From positions 1 through 23,917 of IMG/VR virus record IMGVR_UViG_3300008259_000421: a stretch of 23,917 nucleotides of DNA; one strand, 5' to 3'. The stretch comes from a virus. Numbering within the stretch: position 1 is the stretch's first letter; the number at the start of each line of letters is the position of its first letter. Under the pieces are notes generated by a model. The model saw only the letters and a program-made list of their open reading frames with translations. It did not search any database and was not told the origin of the DNA. This document shows, in pieces, positions 13,749-19,606 of the stretch. Position numbers and translations under genes: made by a program.

Positions 13749-14023
13749 TTACGATTGTAGGACAAGCCGTCGATAATTTCAGTCCGGACAATGACTCCGT
13801 TGCCTTTTGCGGGAGCCCATTTATCGACGTACTTTTCCAACGATGCCAGAAAGAATACCTCTCTCGCATTGGTCGGGATAACACGGTAATACGTTCCGCG
13901 CAGTTCCATAGGATCGAACGCGTAGTCGTCCACAGTAACCATCTTTCGTTTTTTGATTACTTCTGGATTTTTGCTTTCGATCCGCATGTGGAATTTAATT
14001 GGGCTGTTGTGTAGTTCAATCAT
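13745..14023 (-). CDS. Small hypothetical protein
   Basis: A 92-residue basic protein, unrecognised. It has beta-like segments (MIELHNSPIKFHMRIESKN, GTYYRVIPT, REVFFLASLEKYVDKW) and ends IIDGLSYNRK. The chosen ATG 14023 overlaps the last eight bases of the small-terminase-like gene; an upstream ATG at 14050 would extend further into it. The stop overlaps the resolvase start, so it is in a coupled cluster of packaging and resolution genes. Function unknown. Confidence 0.66.
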   Translation of the reverse strand: MIELHNSPIKFHMRIESKNPEVIKKRKMVTVDDYAFDPMELRGTYYRVIPTNAREVFFLASLEKYVDKWAPAKGNGVIVRTEIIDGLSYNRK

Positions 14024-14693
14024 CGTTTTGTTCTTCGTTTGGGATGTCAATTACTGTTGTTGCTTTTTTCTTTATCCTGACAGCTCCGTCGCCGCGATCG
14101 GCTTCGGTGTTGTTGAGGATGGAAATATCGATGTGCATCTTGCTCTGGCTCCCGTTCTTGGAATTGAGTCCCAAGTTGCGGCGGATCAGCTGGTCGAGTT
14201 CTGATAGCTCTCTCACGGTCCTCGGCCCACGGAGATTCTTCATGCTGTCGCGCATCAGCTTCACGCCAGCGGCGGCGATGTAGTGCTGGTACTTATCGGC
14301 TGGAGACGACTGCGCCTCCGCGATTTCAAGGATATTCTTTTCTTCTTCCAGCACGGCGTCGTGCATTGCTAACCTGACGGCTTCGCCAGTCTTGTGCTTG
14401 AGGTCTTCCTCCAATGTGTCGGCCAACGGATCTACTGGCTCCGCGTCCGGATCGGCGATAGACGAAAAGCCGTCCGGCCTCTTCCGGATTCCTGCTTCCC
14501 GAATCCATTTATGGATAGTAGCTGTGCTGACCTTTAGATCTCTAGCGATCGAAGTGACCATGTAGTCCTGCTGGTACAGCTCCAGCCCACGCGCTTTGAG
14601 ACGTGCGGACTTATCTGCGATCTCGGCTCTGGACTGCTTGGGCTTGCTTTTTATGCCCTTTTTCTTTAGTTGATTTTTTGTGTTGCTGCTCAA
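14016..14693 (-). CDS. Terminase small subunit-like DNA-binding protein
   Basis: About 225 residues with an N-terminal helix-turn-helix: the segment VTSIARDLKVSTATIHKWIR is a standard HTH of the kind found in small terminases and resolvase-like DNA-binding proteins. Helical regions follow (LADTLEEDLKHKTGEAVRLA, then KYQHYIAAAGVKLMRDSMKN), suitable for oligomerisation, and a C-terminal basic tract (RIKKKATTV). Its position head-to-head with the large terminase supports the assignment. No ATG is available at the right place: TTG 14693 gives MSSNTKNQLKKKG and GTG 14702 is the alternative, whereas the first ATG at 14855 lies deep inside the large terminase on the other strand. The start is therefore uncertain. 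Confidence 0.68.
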   Translation of the reverse strand: MSSNTKNQLKKKGIKSKPKQSRAEIADKSARLKARGLELYQQDYMVTSIARDLKVSTATIHKWIREAGIRKRPDGFSSIADPDAEPVDPLADTLEEDLKHKTGEAVRLAMHDAVLEEEKNILEIAEAQSSPADKYQHYIAAAGVKLMRDSMKNLRGPRTVRELSELDQLIRRNLGLNSKNGSQSKMHIDISILNNTEADRGDGAVRIKKKATTVIDIPNEEQNDD

Positions 14694-14720
14694 GATGAAC
14701 ACAGTTAAGATCAGCCAACC

Positions 14721-14739
14721 AAAAAATTCAAGAAATTTT
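14721..14739. repeat. AT-rich dyad in the divergent terminase spacer
   Basis: AAAAAATT, CAAGA, then the A/T mirror AATTTTTT forms an eight-base-pair AT stem (about 14721-14741). It lies in the roughly 55-base spacer between the divergent small and large terminase genes. The core TTCAAGAAATTTT recurs at 9930-9942, and a near match (TTTCAGAAATTTT) is next to the helicase B stop at about 11639-11651. No standard -35/-10 promoter is evident here. Confidence 0.45.
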
Positions 14740-14748
14740 TTCTGAAAA

Positions 14749-16539
14749 ATGACAAATAAATCTAATCTGGCGCGAAACGTTTTGGAGCCGCGCATCGATC
14801 CTGTATCCAAAAAGATGGACGTCGGCGGCTTGTTCATCAAGCCAACGAACCTCATAACGGCCTTACTCTACGGATTCGCCCAACACGACAGGCCGATGGC
14901 AAAGGAGTATTATTTCTGGCGGATCTGCGACGAGCTATGGAACAACGACGACCTTCCGGAGAAGCTGATGGTCCGCCATCCGTGGGCAGATCGGATGATC
15001 AAGAACGCGATCCGCAATAAGTATCTCGCCGTCGGTGGTTCAGCGTCTTCCGGAAAGTCCCACACGATGGCGGCTTGGGGTCTTGTGAACTTCCTCTCAC
15101 AGCCGCAGAATACTTTGATCCTTGTAACCAGTACCACGCTTCGGGAAGCACGGAAACGGATCTGGGGTTCCATCATCTCGCTCCTTACGGTGGTCGAGGA
15201 TGCACCAATCAAGATTCGGGATTCAATCGGAAACATCGCCTACATCAACGAGAAGGGAGACCTTATCGAGAAAGCTGGCCTCTCGCTTATCGCGGCGGAG
15301 AAGAGCAAGACACGGGAAGCGGTCGGCAAGTTTATCGGTATCAAGCAAAAGCGGGTCATCGTCATCGCAGACGAGCTTTCGGAACTATCGGAGGCGATCC
15401 TCAACGCTGGTCTGACCAACTTGTCCAAGAACCCTGATTTCCAGATGATCGGGATGAGCAACCCCAACAGCCGATTCGATGCGTTCGGCGTCTGGTCTCA
15501 GCCGAAAAGCGGGTGGGACTCGATCGACGCACAGATCGACGACGAGTGGGAAACGAAGTGGGGCGGGAAGTACATCCGTCTGGACGGCGAACGCTCGCCT
15601 AATATTCTGGCTGGAGAGACCATCTATCCTTGGCTGCCAACTGAGGCTAAACTGGCAGAGGACAGGGCTTTGCTTGGACCGGAATCTCGCGGCTACATGC
15701 GGATGGTTCGCGCCGTGTTCTTCGACTCCGAAGAGACGGAAGGGATCTACTCCGAGGCGGAGCTGGCCAGAAGCGGTTCCCTTGGAAAGGTGCAGTGGGT
15801 CGGGAAGCCAATCGCGGTTGCGGGGCTCGATCCGGCCTTTACCAATGGCGGCGACAGAACGATTCTCTATACCGGAAAGGTTGGCTACGACACGAAGGGC
15901 CAATACGTCTGCGAATTGGGGGATGCGATCCACCTAAACGACGACGCCACAAACAAAGCCATTCCGCGTACATACCAGATTGTCAAACAGGTTAAGGACC
16001 ACTGCGAGAAGCGTGGCATCTTGCCAGAGAATCTGGCGGTTGACTCGACTGGTGCTGGAGCGCCTTTCTGTGACGTGCTTGCCGGAGAGTGGTCTTCTGG
16101 ATTCCTCCGTGTTGGATTCGGCGGGAAGGCTTCCGACAAACGGGTAAGCGCCAACAGCAGTCTGGTCGGGGAGGAACTCTACGTGAACCGTGTATCCGAA
16201 CTCTGGTTCGTCGGGAAGGAACTAGTCCGTACCAAACAGCTGTTTGGGATCAGCGGAGATCTGGCCCAAGAGATCTGTGCCCGTAACTACGAGCTGGTCA
16301 AAGGCGGCACGCTCCGTGTGAAGATCGAATCGAAAGCAGATTTCAAGTCTCGCTTCGGTCGTTCGCCCGACTTAGCGGACGCGGCGTTCCTCTGTCTCGA
16401 CATGGCCCGCCAGAGGCACGGAGTGGTGGCTGTAGAGCCGTTGCCGGAAAGCTCGGCTAACGGGTTCCAGAAAAGGGGTACGACGTTCCAGTCTTTGCGG
16501 AACGCCCTCTCGTCGGAGATGTCGATGGCTCTGGATTAA
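14749..16539 (+). CDS. Terminase large subunit
   Basis: A 596-residue packaging motor. ATPase motifs: Walker A GGSASSGKS (96-104), Walker B VIVIADE (203-209) and a coupling segment IGMSNPNSR (about 234-242). Nuclease domain: D361 in VAGLDPAFTNGG, D432 in LAVDSTGAG and D541/D544 in RSPDLADAAFLCL, the three-acid RNase H-like centre that cuts concatemeric DNA. The length is normal. Start ATG 14749 opens a typical N terminus and has an A-rich leader without a Shine-Dalgarno. It pumps DNA into the prohead with the small subunit. The gene is followed by a palindromic non-coding region before the next late gene. No missing residues are seen. Confidence 0.95.
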   Translation: MTNKSNLARNVLEPRIDPVSKKMDVGGLFIKPTNLITALLYGFAQHDRPMAKEYYFWRICDELWNNDDLPEKLMVRHPWADRMIKNAIRNKYLAVGGSASSGKSHTMAAWGLVNFLSQPQNTLILVTSTTLREARKRIWGSIISLLTVVEDAPIKIRDSIGNIAYINEKGDLIEKAGLSLIAAEKSKTREAVGKFIGIKQKRVIVIADELSELSEAILNAGLTNLSKNPDFQMIGMSNPNSRFDAFGVWSQPKSGWDSIDAQIDDEWETKWGGKYIRLDGERSPNILAGETIYPWLPTEAKLAEDRALLGPESRGYMRMVRAVFFDSEETEGIYSEAELARSGSLGKVQWVGKPIAVAGLDPAFTNGGDRTILYTGKVGYDTKGQYVCELGDAIHLNDDATNKAIPRTYQIVKQVKDHCEKRGILPENLAVDSTGAGAPFCDVLAGEWSSGFLRVGFGGKASDKRVSANSSLVGEELYVNRVSELWFVGKELVRTKQLFGISGDLAQEICARNYELVKGGTLRVKIESKADFKSRFGRSPDLADAAFLCLDMARQRHGVVAVEPLPESSANGFQKRGTTFQSLRNALSSEMSMALD

Positions 16540-16611
16540 GGGTTCAGGGTTCCCGATCGGGATCTTATGTGCCGCTCATGTGCAGTTGTGGCGTAAATGT
16601 GCCAGATCGGT

Positions 16612-16625
16612 AATGTATTTACATT
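16612..16625. promoter_or_regulatory. Dyad operator-like site 1
   Basis: AATGT ATTT ACATT, a perfect five-base inverted repeat with a four-base spacer. It forms the left end of the large palindrome. Confidence 0.55.
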
Positions 16626-16765
16626 GTGGTTTGATTGCCTGTTTGGACCCCCTACTTGAAAACTTTCTATAGAATAGAATAAACCGTTTGCTCTATAGCT
16701 CAAACTGTTTAATAGAGTTTAGAAAAAGTTTTTATATAGGGTTCTTGTAAGGGCAATCAAACTAC

Positions 16766-16779
16766 AATGTAAATACATC
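16766..16779. promoter_or_regulatory. Dyad operator-like site 2
   Basis: AATGT AAAT ACATC, one mismatch from the consensus AATGT-N4-ACATT. It forms the right end of the large palindrome and lies 10 bases before the -35 element at 16790. Confidence 0.5.
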
Positions 16780-16789
16780 AATAAAAATA

Positions 16790-16818
16790 TTGACATCCAG
16801 AGCCGAAGAATGTACATT
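16790..16818 (+). promoter_or_regulatory. Sigma70-type promoter ahead of gene 16827
   Basis: The -35 is TTGACA (16790-16795), followed by a 17-base spacer and the -10 TACATT (16813-16818, four of six). The -10 is part of the perfect palindrome AATGTACATT (16809-16818), so a protein bound there would block the promoter. The gene's ATG begins eight bases after the -10, implying a transcript with almost no leader. Confidence 0.6.
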
Positions 16819-16826
16819 GTAATCAC

Positions 16827-17120
16827 ATGGCTGCTCCACGATTTAAGAGACTATCTTCCGGTCAGATCCAATATATGGGAGAGAAGTACGCTGGCTTTAA
16901 TAAGCCGAAGAAGGCACCAGCTGGCTCTCCAAAGAAGTTTGTAGTTTTGGGTAAGGAAGGTGACAAAGTCAAAAAGGTCTCTTTTGGCGCGAGAGGCTAC
17001 GAGGATTATACCCAACACAAAGACCCCAAAAGGCGGGCCAACTTCCGGTCTAGGCACAGCTGCCAGACGGCAAACGACAAGACGACAGCCCGCCATTGGG
17101 CATGCAAACATTTGTGGTGA
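16827..17120 (+). CDS. Small basic conserved phage protein (DUF5754-like)
   Basis: A 97-residue strongly basic protein. It contains RFKRLSSGQIQYMGEKYAGF, then KKFVVLGKEGDKVKKVSFGA, YTQHKDPKRRANFRSRHSC and RHWACKHLW. The HKDPxRRxNFRxRH followed by Cys and a C-terminal WxCxxLW is a recognisable signature of small proteins found in many large and medium phages next to virion genes. It resembles DUF5754, though I cannot confirm the family from sequence alone. The basic charge and paired Cys/His (C80, C93, H79, H94) suggest nucleic-acid or metal binding. It is the first gene after the regulatory palindrome, under its own promoter. A second promoter follows its stop. Confidence 0.75.
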   Translation: MAAPRFKRLSSGQIQYMGEKYAGFNKPKKAPAGSPKKFVVLGKEGDKVKKVSFGARGYEDYTQHKDPKRRANFRSRHSCQTANDKTTARHWACKHLW

Positions 17121-17121
17121 T

Positions 17122-17156
17122 AATGTATTGACATTGGCTGACCGCTAAAATAAAAT
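17122..17156 (+). promoter_or_regulatory. Promoter overlapping dyad site 4, ahead of gene 17164
   Basis: The -35 TTGACA (17128-17133), a 17-base spacer and the -10 TAAAAT (17151-17156) make a strong consensus match. The -35 is embedded in the dyad AATGT ATTG ACATT (17122-17135), the fourth member of the site family. The ATG lies only seven bases after the -10, again predicting a leaderless or nearly leaderless mRNA. Confidence 0.65.
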
Positions 17157-17163
17157 CAATTTT

Positions 17164-18534
17164 ATGGCCGATTCCGATTTTATTGCTGCTTTTAATAAAA
17201 GATATTCAGATAGTGGGTTTGACCCCCAATATCGGCGAGACGTAGGGGAAAAAATAAGCAATCTCGTTGCGGCGGCAAAAAATGTTGCTGGAAAAAAACG
17301 TTCAAAATTTCGTCAAACTGGAGCGGGTCAATTTGATCCAAAAACTAATATCCGTGCTTCTAAAGAACAATTACGTACAGAAAAACAATTTCAGGATTAT
17401 GACGCTATGCGGGAAGAACTCGCTGGTTTCATTTCTGGCAATGTGTACGATCGCGGGAAGAAGCCAAATATGCAGGAAGCTAGGGATATTGTTGACAGTT
17501 TTTCGAAAAGTCAACGCGAGCAGCATCTTACCGCTGCTGGAAAAACAATGCCCAGAATCGCTTTGCCACCCCAATCATCAAGTGCCCCATCGACAATAGA
17601 AAAGGGAACCTCTGATTTTTCTAGCTTAGAGGGAGTAGCGCCATCTTCTTTCTCACCGTCTCCAATCAACTACCGTTCAAGTGAACCCGATCCATTGGAG
17701 AAAAGAAAACTCCTCGCTGAAGAACTCCGCCAATTCGCTGCGGGCAAGTCAAAAGAAACAGCGCAATCCTTGAAAGAACAAGGCGGAGAGATTGGGGTAA
17801 CTCCCACGCAGCTTTCTAATTTGTACAAACAGTACAAAGCAGAATCAGAAAAAGGTCCGACAAAGCTGGACGGAGGGTCCACGTTTGAACAGGAAGAGGA
17901 ACAAGCACGTGCACGTTCTAAAGCCTCTGGAGCTTTCGGCGGAGATGATTGGCGTGGCCGTTCTTCAGCTAATTCTGTATCAACCCCCAACTTGGATCAG
18001 TATGCGAGTGACGCGTTCGGCGCTCGCCCGATGGGCAGTGAACGGAGAATGATTACTTCTCCGGAAGGACAGATGCGCCTGATGGCACGGAAAGCTGCAA
18101 GAGCTGGTATCGACGTTGGCCAGTTGATCTCTGCTACCAAAGGAGATGTTATGGCAGCTTTCGGCGAGCTTGAGGCTTCCGGCTTAGGAGCAAGAGGAAT
18201 CCGGTCTCAGGAAGAGGTGAGAGCCCGTCCAGAGTTGGCGTCGCAGCTACGTGAATCAAGAGCAAACTTGCTGAAACAACAAGCAGAAGAGTTTCGCAAA
18301 GCGGAAGAAGAGCGTATTGCAAAAGAAGAAGCAGACCGCAAAGAAAAAGAGCGTCTCGCGAAAGAGGAAGAAGAGCGTAAAGAGAAAGAGCGTCTCGCGG
18401 CGGAAAAAGAGGGAGACATTACCGCGCAACGGGGGGTGGGAGAGTTAGCAAATACTAACTCAAGACCGTCGAGGGATTCCTCACCGCGATTAGCAAATCC
18501 CAATTCAAGACCTACAAACCCAAATAGGGCCTAA
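17164..18534 (+). CDS. Charged, coiled-coil probable virion protein
   Basis: A 456-residue hydrophilic protein of no recognised family. The N-terminal 120 residues are basic and helical; a Ser/Pro-rich linker follows (about 130-175, SSSAPSTIEKG, SSFSPSPIN). A central helical domain includes PLEKRKLLAEELRQFAAG and MRLMARKAARAGIDVGQLIS. Residues about 370-420 form a highly charged coiled coil with a 13-residue repeat (RKEKERLA twice). The tail has a 15-residue tandem repeat (LANTNSRPS and LANPNSRPT). There is no signal peptide or membrane span. Its place between the small basic protein and the giant protein suggests a minor capsid, scaffold or internal virion role, but nothing proves this. Its start resembles that of the next gene (MADSDF and MADFDY). 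Confidence 0.75.
   Translation: MADSDFIAAFNKRYSDSGFDPQYRRDVGEKISNLVAAAKNVAGKKRSKFRQTGAGQFDPKTNIRASKEQLRTEKQFQDYDAMREELAGFISGNVYDRGKKPNMQEARDIVDSFSKSQREQHLTAAGKTMPRIALPPQSSSAPSTIEKGTSDFSSLEGVAPSSFSPSPINYRSSEPDPLEKRKLLAEELRQFAAGKSKETAQSLKEQGGEIGVTPTQLSNLYKQYKAESEKGPTKLDGGSTFEQEEEQARARSKASGAFGGDDWRGRSSANSVSTPNLDQYASDAFGARPMGSERRMITSPEGQMRLMARKAARAGIDVGQLISATKGDVMAAFGELEASGLGARGIRSQEEVRARPELASQLRESRANLLKQQAEEFRKAEEERIAKEEADRKEKERLAKEEEERKEKERLAAEKEGDITAQRGVGELANTNSRPSRDSSPRLANPNSRPTNPNRA
18337..18512 (+). repeat. Short tandem repeats in the C-terminal coding region
   Basis: Two 24-base units encoding RKEKERLA (18337-18360 and 18376-18399, 39-base period) are followed by two 23-base units encoding LANxNSRP (18445-18467 and 18490-18512, 45-base period, differing at three positions). 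Both are in frame, consistent with tandem duplication inside the gene. Confidence 0.75.
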
Positions 18535-18552
18535 AGGTCAAAATAAAATATT

Positions 18553-19578
18553 ATGGCCGACTTCGATTACTCCAATGATATCGCTCCCTTGAAGGGAAAC
18601 TATTTCCGTGACAAGTATTCCGGAAGTACGATGTCTCAAGATGAGCGTCGCGGACTTGAGCTTATGGAACTCAAAGAGCTTGAGAGACAAAATGCAATTG
18701 CACTCGACACAGCTAAGATCTCCAACAGCTTGAGGACTTCCGAACTCGCCTTCCGCGAACAGTCGTTATCTCTGGAAAAACAAAAGAACGAGTTCAAGAA
18801 CCAACGCGATGCGTTGCTCGCTCTTCCGGAAGTTACGAAACGACTTACTCAAATCAAAGAAGATCCCGAACTAGACGACACACAAAAACTTGTGCGCTCT
18901 GCCGAACTTCAATCCGAATTTGCTGGTCCGGCGACATATAGTCCTGAAACTAAAAATCTTTTTACTGCGTTTGATAACTCTATTAAAGTAAAAAGCGCCG
19001 AACGCGACCGCTCTGACAACTTGGCATTCACTCTGATTCAAAGGGGCGAGACCGACGCCGCCAAAAAACTCTTGGAAGGCCGCGCCGACCAATCAGCTGG
19101 CCAGCTTATTGCCGCCTCCGATGCTGTCGCCGCTTCAATGAAAAAAGAAGCGGAGCAGAAAGGGTCCATCAAACAGCAGGAGATCGAGCAAGAGCAGAAC
19201 AAAGCGATGCTTACTGCGCGTGTCTCGATGCTGAATAACTACATGTCTGATATCAAAGACATAAAGCCGCCGAAGCCCACAGCAGACGAGCTTGAAATCG
19301 GAACCCTTGGCGGCGATGGCAAGACCTCAGCCCTCCCAAAAGTTGAGCCAATCAAATACTCCAAGGAACAAAAGATCCGACTCCAGACTATCGTCGGAAA
19401 TATCTATGACAATGTAGATGAGAAAGTCCTTCTCGGACTGTCGGACGAAGATCTGTACAAAGCAGCCTACGACGGCACAACTGGAGAGCTAGAAGCACTA
19501 GCCGGATTCAAATCATCCTTCAAGACCAAATCACAAGACAATCTCAAAAACAAATTCCGGAGCAACAAAACGGAATAA
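18553..19578 (+). CDS. Helical probable virion protein
   Basis: A 341-residue protein, unrecognised and largely helical. Long heptad-like stretches run from about residue 30 to 90 (ERRGLELMELKELERQN, then FREQSLSLEKQKNEFKNQ) and 180 to 225 (ASMKKEAEQKG, IKQQEIEQEQNKA). A Pro-rich loop (IKPPKPTADELE) precedes a C-terminal helical domain. There are no cysteines or membrane spans. The protein could be an internal or ejected virion protein lying before the giant one. The leader AAAATAAAATATT before ATG closely copies the leader of the gene at 17164, and both proteins begin MAD-x-D. Confidence 0.72.
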   Translation: MADFDYSNDIAPLKGNYFRDKYSGSTMSQDERRGLELMELKELERQNAIALDTAKISNSLRTSELAFREQSLSLEKQKNEFKNQRDALLALPEVTKRLTQIKEDPELDDTQKLVRSAELQSEFAGPATYSPETKNLFTAFDNSIKVKSAERDRSDNLAFTLIQRGETDAAKKLLEGRADQSAGQLIAASDAVAASMKKEAEQKGSIKQQEIEQEQNKAMLTARVSMLNNYMSDIKDIKPPKPTADELEIGTLGGDGKTSALPKVEPIKYSKEQKIRLQTIVGNIYDNVDEKVLLGLSDEDLYKAAYDGTTGELEALAGFKSSFKTKSQDNLKNKFRSNKTE

Positions 19579-19606
19579 TACTAACAACCAATAACCAGTG
19601 TCTGCT

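Larger units (their letters stand above)
16612..16779. repeat. 166-base imperfect palindrome with near-perfect 25-base arms
   Basis: The outer arm GTATTTACATTGTGGTTTGA continuing to TTGCC (16615-16639) matches the reverse complement of 16752-16776 at 24 of 25 bases, and flanking bases extend the pairing. An inner pair, TAAACCGTTTG (16680-16690) and CAAACTGTTTA (16701-16711), matches at 10 of 11. Both pairs share the same centre, between 16695 and 16696, and the segments between them also pair in part (the CCTA and AACTTT blocks). Such a structure could form a cruciform or a long RNA hairpin. Its outer ends are two of the AATGT-N4-ACATT dyads. Confidence 0.85.
16540..16826. other. Non-coding late-gene regulatory region
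   Basis: This 287-base stretch between the large terminase and the next gene has no credible frame. Near its start is a small perfect dyad, TCCCGATCGGGA. Most of the rest is the large imperfect palindrome at 16612-16779, followed by a promoter reading into the gene at 16827. Confidence 0.75.

Noticed and set aside
14694-14855. Upstream extension of the small-terminase frame to ATG 14855
   Set aside because: The extension is antisense to the conserved N terminus of the large terminase and encodes an unlikely hydrophobic stretch.
16612-16779. The palindrome as a miniature transposable element (MITE)
   Set aside because: No target-site duplication flanks the arms, and the terminal dyad recurs singly at neighbouring promoters, which fits regulation better.
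19582-19600. TACTAAC as a eukaryotic intron branch point
   Set aside because: All genes are phage type and uninterrupted, and no splice-site context exists; the motif is better seen as part of the leader element.
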